Source: Paragyromitra xinjiangensis (taxonomy: Eukaryota; Ascomycota; Pezizomycetes; Pezizales; Discinaceae). Taken from it: a stretch of 64,000 bases of DNA. The stretch lies in NCBI GenBank assembly GCA_038503065.1, contig JBCAMK010000018.1, positions 186,001 to 250,000 on the forward strand, in the 5' to 3' direction. The notes under the pieces are model-generated. The model saw nothing but the letters and a program-made list of their open reading frames with translations, made no database searches and had not been told where the DNA came from. How positions within the stretch are numbered: the first letter of the stretch is position 1; the number at the start of each line of letters is the position of its first letter. The translations under genes and the position numbers were made by a program. Below, piece by piece: positions 22,471-32,471 of the stretch.

Positions 22471-22751
22471 CAGTTCGTCCAACAAGTTCTTGTGGTTTTT
22501 GAGGTACATACAACGACGCAACAAAGTGTTACAAGCCCCACAGCACAAATCTCCCAAATCCACCATGCCTTCAACAGCTGGACCTGAATCATGCCGGTAC
22601 AATAAAAGACATACTGTTATTAATTTAAGCAAACATGATGCCTTCTCTTTTGTTGAGTAGTAAATATTTTCATAGTTCACTGTTGAATGGTTCATGGCAC
22701 CTTGTTGCATCGGGTACTTCAAAAACCGCAATAACTTGTTGGGTGCAACTG
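22471..22751. mobile_element. Non-autonomous TIR element (MITE), family 1 copy B
   Basis: 281 bp, same orientation and architecture as 14454-14732. The left end is CAGTTCGTCCAACAAGTTCT and the right end ...AACTTGTTGGGTGCAACTG. Internal blocks shared with copy A include AAATCCACCATGCCT, GTACAATAAAAGACATACTG and GAGTAGTAAATATTTT. It carries no coding capacity. It lies ~250 bp upstream of the tRNA gene. Confidence 0.85.
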
Positions 22752-22996
22752 TACGGAATAGAACGTTTTGACACAGTAAGTAAATCCAACGGTAGCAAGT
22801 CCTCGTATTCAAAGGTACGAAAAGTGTGTCTAGAAGCCCGATTTCCCCGACTGGGTAAGAGGAATCGGATAGGTTATGACTAAGCCTGAATAGAGGCAAA
22901 GAAGAGATTTGCTGAGTATGTATGTAGTTACACAATTAAGGTATTATCTTTGTGTATGTTTCATTATAGATAATATTATTCAGAACAAGCTGTAAC

Positions 22997-23079
22997 CCCT
23001 TTGTGGTGTAGTTGGTATCACACCCGGCTGTAATTGATTGCTCACCGGTTGGTCACCAGTTCGACTCTGGTCGAAGGGA
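22997..23079 (+). tRNA. tRNA-Tyr (GTA) with a 10-nt intron
   Basis: Cloverleaf read by eye. Acceptor CCCTTTG pairs with CGAAGGG (23072-23078) with one G-U, discriminator A23079. D-stem GTG/CAC with loop TAGTTGGTAT. Anticodon stem CCCGG with CCGGT (C-T mismatch at the base). Anticodon GTA at 23030-23032. Intron 23034-23043 after position 37. Variable TGGTC; T-arm ACCAG-TTCGACT-CTGGT perfectly paired. The first pair C1-G72 is the tyrosine identity element in eukaryotes, supporting Tyr. The A- and B-box sequences (TGGTGTAGTTGGT; AGTTCGACTCT) are good, and a T5 terminator follows. Confidence 0.75.
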
Positions 23080-23082
23080 CTC

Positions 23083-23087
23083 TTTTT
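23083..23087 (+). terminator. RNA polymerase III terminator (T5)
   Basis: A run of five T residues on the coding strand begins four bases after the tRNA discriminator base, as expected for Pol III termination. Confidence 0.75.
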
Positions 23088-23769
23088 GAGCTTGTGTTAC
23101 CTAGTTTTATTTAGCTGGTCAAAATTGGCTATTAATCTTCGAGACTCTTACGCTGAAGAGTTACCAGCCCGAGGGATGCTATTGGTTATTTTGCACGAGG
23201 TTAATTAAATCTTTGGTGATTGAATGAAAAGTATCTGTTCCACAAAGAACTACCGATTTGAAGGTCAAAAGGTCTAAACCTTCAATATAAGCATGTGCCA
23301 ACTCAAACAAGTAGGCCGCCGAGACCAATATTTACTATTTAGTCGGATATTCTAGTGATATTAAGGGCTCCGAATAGTATCTAGAGCCTGCCTCGTCCAC
23401 AGCCCATTTTTCTATAGTAATTGTATTTTATGCATAATAATGGCCAAATAATCTGGAACGAGGATGATCAGCCCAGTCAACCCTCAGGAATTGTGAACAA
23501 AGCTGACACAAAAGTACAGCTCATGCTCTGAGCTCGAGCCTTCAATTAAATTCCTAGAAATGATTGGCTACTAATTTATCTTTTAATAGTAACTATTCAA
23601 GCGGAGTATCGCTAGTTTTAAAACCTACCTTAGACACAACTTTCAATTGATACGATGATTCACTGGGCGACATAACATAATACAATTTCCACACGCACTC
23701 CCACATACCCCCGCAAACCACCGTCCACAAAACCGAAGGAAGCGAAGAAAAAAGATTACTCGAAACAAC
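23088..23769. other. Intergenic region, no gene seen
   Basis: Mostly AT-rich sequence without a supported ORF. The last ~80 bases (CACACGCACTCCCACATACC region) look like a leader for the following small gene. Confidence 0.5.
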
Positions 23770-24204
23770 ATGAAGTCCCCACAAGCCCCCATACGCACTC
23801 TGAACCAACTCAAAAAATCCCGTAGATTCACCGGCCTACAGATCGGTGTCCCGTACGGTATCCATTCCGTGATACCTGAGTCACTCGAGGATCGTTTCCG
23901 AATTCTTATTCTGCGGGCCTTTAACCGTGAGAAGGATTTTCTCACGGAAAGGGATTGTCTCAACGAGTATATTGAGCAGGTGAGCGCGGCAGGTACCACG
24001 CCGGATAGTTCTAAGTATTTGGATGCAAAAATGAGGATTGATACTATTGATAAGCAGCTGCAACGGCTGGGTGGAGGGCTTGAGAGATTGCTGGGGTTGG
24101 AGAAGGTTAAGGTGATGATGATGAAACTACAGTCGCCGAGAAGGGAGAAAAGGGAAGATTCCGCTTTACAGGCGGGGCAGGTTGCTGCTTCTGGGGAGAA
24201 ATGA
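23770..24204 (+). CDS. Small basic coiled-coil-like protein of unknown function
   Basis: A 144-aa single-exon ORF with ATG after an A/C-rich leader (GAAACAACATGAAG). The composition is protein-like: a basic N-terminus (APIRTLNQLKKSRRF), then a charged amphipathic stretch (residues ~35-110, with SLEDRFRILILRAFNREK, MRIDTIDKQLQRLGGGLERL) that could form helices or a short coiled coil, then a polar tail. I see no catalytic motif, membrane segment or known domain. The basic, Ser/Arg-containing N-terminus would allow mitochondrial import, but this is speculation. It could be lineage-specific. Confidence 0.5.
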   Translation: MKSPQAPIRTLNQLKKSRRFTGLQIGVPYGIHSVIPESLEDRFRILILRAFNREKDFLTERDCLNEYIEQVSAAGTTPDSSKYLDAKMRIDTIDKQLQRLGGGLERLLGLEKVKVMMMKLQSPRREKREDSALQAGQVAASGEK

Positions 24205-24883
24205 GTGGTCTACTTTTCAGAAGTGCGCGTCTGCGCCTATTCTATCTCTTACCTTGGAACTTGAATTCTCATAACAATATCGTAACTTTGTTAAGTAGAT
24301 ACTTCGACGCAAAGATTGTTTGAATACGGGCTCCATTTATTATTTTCTGTGAGGTATCGCGGTTTGATTGTTATAGGCCCTAAAGGCTCGGGGTTTGTTG
24401 ATCCAAATACAAATCCACTTAATGTCTACTTAATGAAGGAGCCTTTGATGTTACGGGAAAATGTGGTGGCCTACGAGATATCGTATGGCTAGAGAGACCA
24501 TAGGAACCCCCAGAAACCGTGACCGCAATGATTGATGCTCCCACATGCCAAACGCAAAGAAATGCAACTGTTCCAAGTGACAAAACATGATAATCGATGC
24601 ATACTGGACAATAGTGCCCCACGAGCCACAGCTAAAATATATACTTCTTACCCATGGTAGTAGAAGCACCCGACTCCGACATTTAGCTTACTTACTCACC
24701 CAACTGAAGATCGAGGATGAAGCACGTAACAACAACTCTAGCAAAATATATCTAAGTCCACCCATCCCATTCCATTTTATTTGTTATATATGCCACAGAG
24801 AATAACCCGCCCCCGCCATAATAACAAAAGGAACTACATCGTTAAACACTCTAATACTCCAATGCAACGAGAGAATTAACTCT
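24205..24883. other. 3' intergenic region, no gene seen
   Basis: Convergent gap between the small unknown gene and chorismate mutase; short ORFs on both strands only. Confidence 0.5.
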
Positions 24884-25855
24884 TTATGCGCCGTTTGTCT
24901 TCTCCGACTTAGGAATGGGATCGAGACGCTGAAGAAGATACTCAATTTCGATTTCCTTTGTTTGCGGAATGACCTGCAGGAGGATAAATCAGTGTGTGCC
25001 TATAAAGCTTTTGTGGGGAGCTCATACATAATCTCTGTACATTCCCACTACTGCCTCCACATTAATCTTCGGCACCGCAATATTTCCCTCCGGTTTCCCC
25101 TCCTCCATCGGATCCGTCCCATAGGTCCTCGCCTTCAATTCCAATCTCTTCAACACCTGTTTCTCCACCGCCTCGTTCGTAATTGCTCGCTCGAGTCCTT
25201 CTATATCCTTCTCTCCAATCATTTTTGAATACTTCTCCGGGTTCTCCCGAAACTTCGCCTCTGCCACAAATTTCCCGAAATGGATCCTCCGTGACAACGC
25301 CTGGAGGCACGCAACATCACTCACAGCAGTAGAACCATAATTCTCTCTCGTTTCTCCGTGGTCATCGTCTGCGGTGGTGCTGCACGCAGCAGGAAGGATG
25401 TGGTTGATGTACGAGTACTTCAGCTTCTGGTTCAAGTTAACAGTGTTTGGGTGTAGTAGTACCGGGTATTTGAGTGGTGCGAGAAACGGCTCGGGAAGGT
25501 CATCAGGGAAGAATGCATATTCGTCAGGTGCTTGATAGCGGCGGACTTGTGCATGGACGATTTCTTGCTGGTGTAGGATCCAGTCGAGGAAGGAACCGGT
25601 GTAGTTTGGGATTTGGATGGTGCCTGGTTTGTAGATTGTCGGGTTAAGTGGGAATTGGACGCGCTCAATAAGGTGGAAGATTATGGTATCTTCAAGACGG
25701 CTGTTGTGCTGGGGAGGGAGGGGTCAGCATGGATTATTGAGTGGTGGAGGAGTGGGGGAGGGTATGTGAGTGAGGGGAGTGAACATTAACTGGTAACGAA
25801 TATTGTTGAGGTCGAGGGCACTGTTGGCGTTGAGGAGATCAATTGAGCCATCCAT
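24884..25855 (-). CDS. ARO7: Chorismate mutase, AroQ/ARO7 type (3 exons)
   Basis: Exons (minus) 25855-25785, 25700-25028 and 24973-24884 give 277 aa, close to the yeast enzyme. It converts chorismate to prephenate, the committed step to Phe and Tyr. Family blocks are present in order: NNIRYQLIRLEDTIIFHLIER, YTGSFLDWILHQQEIVHAQV, RRYQAPDEYAFFPD, YGSTAVSDVACLQALSRRIH, FGKFVAEAKF, AITNEAVEKQVLKRL, RTYGTDP and EIEIEYLLQRL. The regulatory Arg/Asp-rich regions for Trp activation and Tyr inhibition appear intact. The first intron uses an unusual donor (GTTCAC) chosen because it rebuilds the conserved RYQLIRLEDT join; GTTAAT five bases earlier would break it. Divergent from DBR1. Confidence 0.93.
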
Positions 25856-26293
25856 GATAAGTGATATGTATGGTAAAAGTGATTGGGTGCCGTGATAGTG
25901 ATAGGATATACAAAAATAAGAGCTCTGGTGGGGCGAGGAAGAGGGGAGGAACTTAAGCTGCTCTTCTTCCCTAGTCTAGGGTCTCAGCTCAGCTCAGCTC
26001 TTGACAACTCTAGATTAGTCAACTTTCTACACGCGGATAAGTGGGGCAGCTGTTCACCGGAATGCTGCATCCATCATTCATGCACCAAGGAGTCCGGAAA
26101 AGAGTTTGTCGAATTTTGGGTTAGGGTTATCAGTCGTATCGCTCAGGGCAAGGGTTTAGTATGTATGCCGAGCATTGAGGCTCTTATCGCTTGTCGTCAG
26201 CCTGAAGTTCTGTCGTGGGAATTACCCCCCCTCGGTCCGCCTCACTTCATAAATACTCACTCACCCACTACTTTCTCGTAGTAGCCATACTCA
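25856..26293. promoter_or_regulatory. Shared divergent promoter region of ARO7 and DBR1
   Basis: 438 bp separate the two start codons, which point away from each other. The DBR1-proximal end is C/T-rich (CTCACTCACCCACTACTTTC). Four overlapping CAGCT/AGCTC motifs (CAGCTCAGCTCAGCTC, ~25984-26000) lie mid-way. No ORF inside is convincing. Confidence 0.5.
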
Positions 26294-28171
26294 ATGACTC
26301 GCTCTCTTCGGGTCGCTATCGAAGGTTGCGTAAGTCTTTACCCCCAAGCCCCTTCTCTGATACTCGTGAAAGTTAATTCACTCCTAGGGCCATGGCACTC
26401 TTAACGCAATCTACGATTCGATCCGCAAAACCTGTGAAAAAAACAAATGGCCTGGAGTGGACCTTCTCATCATCGGTGGAGACTTTCAGGCGGTCCGTAA
26501 TATGCAGGACTTAAACATCATGTCCTGCCCCCCAAAGTACAGAAAGATTGGTGATTTCCACGAGTACTATTCGGGAGCGAAGAAGGCGCCGTATTTGACT
26601 GTCTTCGTTGGCGGGAACCACGAAGCTAGTAGCCATTTATGGGAACTGTATGTGAACTCATCCTCCCTCCCTCCTTAGTCTAAAGAATTGGCAACTCTGT
26701 CCAAGCTTTAATCATACTGACAATCTACAGATACTACGGTGGATGGGCCGCTCCAAATATCTACTTCCTCGGTGCCTCCTCAATCCTCAATTTCCGTGGC
26801 CTCCGTATTGGTGGCCTCTCTGGAATCTACAACGTACGAGACTACAACCGCACCCATCATGAGCGCCTTCCTTACTCCTACGGCGACGTCAAATCCGTTT
26901 ACCATGTACGAGCATATGACATATTCAAACTCCACCAATCCCGTGAGCCCGTTGATATCATGGTCTCGCACGACTGGCCCCAGGGAATTGTGTATAATGG
27001 GGACTTGGACCAGTTGCTAAAAAAGAAACCCTTTTTCAAGACCGATATCGAGCAAGGGGAGCTTGGAAGTCCACCGGCAAGAAGTCTGCTATACAAGTTG
27101 AAGCCAAGGTATTGGTTTTCAGCACATTTACATGTCAAGTTCTCAGCATTAGTGGATCACGAGGAGGGGAAAGGGAAGGGGCCAGAGTTACCAGCGAAAA
27201 TGCGGGTCGAGATAGCACCGGAGGTGAAATCAGAAGTGAAGAATCCAGACGAGCTAGATATTGATCTGGATATGGATGTGGACGAGAGCGACGGTGGTGT
27301 AACAGTTCCTACGAAGAACTCGGATGAGATTGAGCTCGACCTGGATGAGGAACCAAAAAGCATCCCCACAACTGTAGCCAAAAACTCCGATGAAATTGAG
27401 CTCGATCTCGATGAACAGCCCGAGAACGTCAATCCCAAACCCACCGCATCAACCCCCACAGAGCCACAACAACCAGACCCCACCACTGCAAGCGCCCCCT
27501 CAGCTCCCGACCTCGAAAACAAAAACAGATACACCAATTTCCTCGCCCTCGACAAATGTCTCCCCAACCGTGACTTCCTCCAGATCCTCCAGATCCCACT
27601 TTCAGCAACCGCCGCAGTCCCCAAAATCAAAAATGAAAGCGGCCTCGCTTATGACCCCGAATGGCTTGCAATCACCCGCGCTCTCAACCCCTACCTCCAC
27701 TCCCCTCCCACACATCCGCACGCTGCGTTCCGAGACCCTGAAAAACAGTCTGAGATTGCGGCTGAGATTGGGAGGCAGCGAGAATGGGTCGAGGAGAACA
27801 TCGTCAAACAAGAGAAACTGTCTGTGCCAGATAACTTCGTTATCACAGCTCCCGTACATACAGTCTTACCGAAGGCGAAGTGGGATGAGGGGCCGGAGGA
27901 TTGGCCGAGCCCGCAGACGGCGAAGTTTTGTGAGATGCTTGGAATTGAAAATGGGACGTTCGAAGGGGAGTTGGAGAAAGCGGCGAGGCTGGAGAGGATT
28001 AGGGAGAGCAGACCGATGGGCGGAAGTGGGGGTGGGGATAGGGGAAGAGGAAGAGGAAGGAGTGATAGAGGTAGAGGAAGGGGGTGGGGTGGTGGTAAAA
28101 GGAGAGATGATGGGTACAGAGGTGGAAGAGGCGGAAGAGGCGGAAGAGGTGGGGAGGCATCAGGATCATAA
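26294..28171 (+). CDS. DBR1: RNA lariat debranching enzyme (3 exons)
   Basis: Exons 26294-26329, 26388-26647 and 26731-28171 give 578 aa. It hydrolyses the 2'-5' bond of excised intron lariats in the nucleus. Metallophosphoesterase residues are visible: C12-x-H14 (EGCGHG), D44 (IGGDFQAVR), N89-H90 (GGNHEASSHLW), H179-D180 (SHDWP), and H231/H233 (FSAHLHVKF). The lariat-recognition region lies between them (NIMSCPPKYRKIGDFHEYYS). The C-terminal extension has acidic repeats (NSDEIELDLDE twice), then the family's second conserved region (FLALDKCLPNRDFLQIL, WLAITRALNPYL), and ends in an RGG-rich tail (about residues 525-575) that may bind RNA. The tail makes it longer than yeast Dbr1. A +1 frame ORF at 27390-28247 is a shadow. 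Confidence 0.95.
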
Positions 28172-31100
28172 TTTGGTTGGTTGGGACGATTCACGGAGGT
28201 CTCACTGTAGTAATTTATTTACTACGCTTGCAATATGCACGAATTGAATGGTATGAGGACTTTATCTTACGCCAATAACTAAGGCTGCAAGATATACTAC
28301 ATGTAATAAGACTGTAATACCTTCCATCTTCCACCCCTTCCCACCTCTCTAGAGGTCGATTTCTGCATCGACGGTACAATTGACTTCACAGAGAATCACT
28401 CGATTTTTATTATCAAGGCTTGATAGCAAACCATTTTAGCTACAATCTAATCAACCCAATAATTGCGAGGCTTAAGGGATCTTGGACCTCCTGCTCTTAT
28501 TCCTTAGGCCTCACTATCTCAACATCTCGTCCCGCTCCCATTTTTCAGTCATCAAGTGACCTCCGAAGCCACACATCGAAACCACAGCGCAACTTCCTCT
28601 GCGCCAAGCCTGCCCCCGCAGTAAGACCCCCAATTGTCTCACCCTCCTCTCCTAAATGTAGTATCCCCTTGGGTTAGGATAGGTTTGGTATGCACTTACT
28701 CAGGATCTCATGAACGCCTCTAGACGTCACGCGATTCCTAGCACCTAAGACTTTTTTTTGGAAATGAGGCGCTAGACACGATGTAATGCTTTTAAGTACC
28801 GGGTAGATAAATCTTCTGAGCGCTTTAAGAAGATATGCTGTGAATTTATAAGACGTGAAGTGATGATTACACTCTACGCGGAAGGGCTCTATAGATGATT
28901 ACGGGCTGGGGGTTTCCTGTATAACAGTTTCATGTGCTGGAGTCCATACAAAGCCTAGGTTTAGGGTTTCTGTCAAGTACGTTCCTAGGGAGAGCGTATG
29001 GATTTAAATCTAGGCAAGATGGAGTGCTAAAGGGCATCGTGGAGTTTTCCCCCAGCATGCGTGAAGGGGCATGTAGAACCTAGGAGTACTGCATTCAATC
29101 TGACATTCACCCAGCATCTACCGGAATATCGTATTAATGCCACATCGATTATGCTGCCTTTTCGGTCTTCATTGTGCGCTATGCGTTGCCCATCGACCAC
29201 TTCAATTCCGACACGGGCTTTTGGCGGGGGGACCCCGGCGCATTGATATACTATCAGCCAAATCTGTTTTGCCCGAGGAATCCTTTTCAATGCCCGCGCT
29301 TTTCGTGCTGCGCTTTAAGACACCCTTGACTTAGAAGGAACGTCAGTAGAAAAGGTGAAATATAGGTGCTCAAGCTGCTTGGCTCTACATTCTGAACTAA
29401 GTGTCATGCCCTATGTCATAAAGCCACTCCTAATAAGCGTAGGAGCCATACACCTATGCTATTTTGGAAAAGGATATTGTGCATTAGCCACGCAAGATGG
29501 TTTTTGGACATAGAGCTGCTTCAATAGGGGTGCCTCGCTTACATTTTTACATTTATTATTGTCAAGAACTAAGCTCTACACTGCTGGCCTTCAGTAACTA
29601 TAGAGTGTGATATGGTCCTACTGTTTTTCAGTATAAACTTGAACTACTAGCAGTGTTTTATGTAGTGAAGATAATCGAAAATTATCCATAGCCATAGCTT
29701 GGTTTGTTCTGTGTTCATGGCTCATGCTTAAGAGGAAGGGTGTTTTAAAGTGCTACACGAAAAGCGCCTGCATTGGAAGGTTGTTTTGTCCTTATACCTG
29801 TCTCGGATCCTCTTGCCGTAGAAACCGAGATTGCTGGGAGCCGCTTAGTTATATATATAAAGTAAGTCATTGGCTCAGGCCCACAAAGATCACAATTTGT
29901 CACTCGAAAGCGAGTAAATAAGTATTGTGTATTCAAATGGATTAGAAAAACGCCGGTTAAGGTTCAGGGATAACCGAACAGATTCTTAATCCTAGTTCGA
30001 GTCCTGAGGAGGCAGTGGCCGGTGGAAAATCTGCGTGGGAAACTGTCACCATAGATCTAGAGTGATAGATAATGGAGCGCAAGTCCTTCCCAGAGACACG
30101 AGGCAACCCCCAAAACAGGGTCTATTGGCTGGGGACTTTTAGGTGCTTGATCCCAGGTTCGAATGGTTATTCTGTCAGGCCACACCAAGAACCTGACCCC
30201 TTTCACAATGATGAAACTTTCCCGTGCCAAAGGCTTATAAAACTCACTAGCATTCTGCCCTTGTGCAGGTGAGGATCTTGGGAGTTATGTTGTAACCGAA
30301 CCGCGGAAGCGGGAGCTCCGGAGGCTGAGCGACGCGAGGGTACGCCAGCAGTTGCTGATATTGGGATACTTGCATTCTGTGAAACGGACACCGCCGAAAG
30401 TATCGTCGGTATGAAACAGAGAACACACACAAAAAAGGAAAAACAAAACAAAACCGGGAATCGTGTAGTTGATATCATGTGCCCTGAACAAAAGTAAGGA
30501 CCAAAAAAAGCGGATAAGACCCATACCGCGGCGAATAGAACCCCAAGCATGATATTTCCTCGATCTATGTTCGCGATCAATTGCGTGATGTTCTGCCGTT
30601 TATGCATTCCAATTGCTCATACCCCTTAGATAGACAAATTTCCCTGGTCAGCTGGAACGGAGCAAAGCAAAGCAAACAATACAGAATTTGTTTGTGGAGA
30701 CCACGTAATCTCACGATCTCTCTTTACGTATCAACTGCCCGTGAGTAGACGGAGGAGAGGTTGTTCCTGGGGGTGGAACCGCATATATTTGCTTTTATAG
30801 GCAAAGCCCGTAATTGGTCCGTACCGACCATCTAATGATGCATGTCTTAGTTAAAGGCCTATGCACCCCGCGTATTGCGGCGAGCCAAACGCGTTTCGTG
30901 TGCCTGCGATGCCTTCTGGTCACGGGCTGTAAAGTCACAAGATCGAGCACAGGTCCTCAACCTACTGGGCGGAATGTAGCTGGATACCTGCGGAAAGGAA
31001 GGTACTTTGATTACGAGGTGGTGCATTGGGCAGACAATTATGAGGCGAAAAATTAGAGGAGATAACCTGGATGACTTTTGCACACCCTTATTTGTTTTTT

Positions 31101-32471
31101 TACCAAATTAATGTTCTAGAACGTCTAGTAGTGTTGACAGTGGTGGCATGTCGATCTAATGCTAACGCTACGCGAGCTGTGATATCCTTGATCGGTTTTC
31201 GCTGCGGCTTCCCCAGCAGATTCCCTTAGAGTAGGTGTATAGGGTTTGCCAAATCGACCACCTCTGGGGCTCCTGGTATTAATTATACCTATCGTGAGAC
31301 TTTTCCGGGTGTCAGCTGTTGGTGGCTAGCGCCGGCTGAGAAGGGTTCCAGAAGAGCGGGGGGTTTACCCAACCGAATATTGAACTTGTTTGCACATACC
31401 TAATACTTTCGCTGCTGGTGGGGTTACTGCATGGACGTGATCCTAGTTCTGATATTGAACTAAGGCATGAGATAAAACATTGCATGCGCCATCAATAATG
31501 ATAGGGAGTTGTGAGTGGCCGGTTTCTTAGAAGTTGATGCTTTTCTGCCGGCAGTGCCGACCGCTGGGAATTGACAAATTCGTGGAGTAGAATCCGCGCA
31601 TACGCTGGGACGAAGGCTAGAACCTGCTGCTGCGCAATTCCAGGCTTTGAGAACATGTTTACCAGGAGTTTGGAATATTGAGGGTTAGGGTTATTTTCGT
31701 TATGTTTTTGGGGAAAATATCTTGGTTTCAGGGTCCGATGATCCACAAATGAGTAAGAAATGACATAAAAGTGATCCTGAGCAAGCTTTGTCTGTGGCAA
31801 GCGAGTGCTCAAAGAGGACTTGCGTCGTTTGGGATGGTCTGCCACCCAGAAGCGTCCGAATCTCGATAGCTTAGCTGCGGTGGGTCTGTGTCAACTGCAC
31901 GCCCACTGCCGAAAAAAATAAATGAAAGAGATGGGAGCTACAACCAACGAATCCTTCGCGTGGGTGTCTTTTTAACTGATATCAGATCCCATCTCCCGAG
32001 TTCAGAAACTTTGACGGCTCATCTTATCGAGCCTATCGTGATTTCTCTCCTGGTATTGTGGTGCTTCTGGTAATTGTTTCTACCTTTATGCCGTCTGTCC
32101 TCCGGAACCTTGGATAAGAAGGGGAAAAAAAGCTGAGTGAGTTTGTCCCCTTTCTACCATATAAGGAAACGGAACCCTGTTTCCCTACCTAAACGCGTCT
32201 TTTTCCGTGTTCTGCTGGGTGAACTAGTTGACCAACCAGAACTTCTAGCTTGAACACGACCTTGGTCGGCTTCGCGTCTAAGGCCTACAAAAGGTTTCTT
32301 GTGAACGGAATATCTCAAGCACAAGCAGCTACATACTTGCTTATCGCCGGCAATCACATCAAATTTGAAAAGTATTTACCAGCAACAGCCACCAGCTCAG
32401 TTCTCTTCTCCATCTACGTCTTGCTTTCCTTCTCTACTCTCAACTGCGAGAGAACTTTCGAATTCGTAATC
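28172..32471. other. 4.3-kb region without a recognised gene
   Basis: No domain, tRNA or clear TIR element was found. ORFs of 60-134 codons occur (for example 30203-30607 on the minus strand, which contains one hydrophobic segment, and 31492-31845), but none has family motifs or exon-like joins. The last ~300 bases should contain the PHO81-like gene's promoter and leader. Confidence 0.4.

Larger units (their letters stand above)
17571..22996. other. Gene desert with TIR elements
   Basis: 5.4 kb with no supported protein gene. It contains the 33-bp inverted-repeat element (21959-22231) and MITE copy B (22471-22751). It also holds simple repeats: ATAG near 20518, AT dinucleotides near 21053-21066, and a GTGCRTGTGCGTGCGC stretch near 21695. 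ORFs such as 17892-18131, 18166-18528, 20282-20614 and 21589-21921 show no domain or exon-like continuation. Confidence 0.45.

Noticed and set aside
27390..28247. 285-codon plus-strand ORF
   Set aside because: Alternate frame of the DBR1 last exon, without domains.
30110..30190. tRNA-like B-box (AGGTTCGAAT)
   Set aside because: Stems do not pair and there is no acceptor arm or terminator; also checked the GTTCGAGT near 29995 with the same outcome.
30203..30607. 134-codon minus-strand ORF with a hydrophobic segment
   Set aside because: No conserved motif, start context or homologous neighbour; the length is within chance for AT-moderate DNA.
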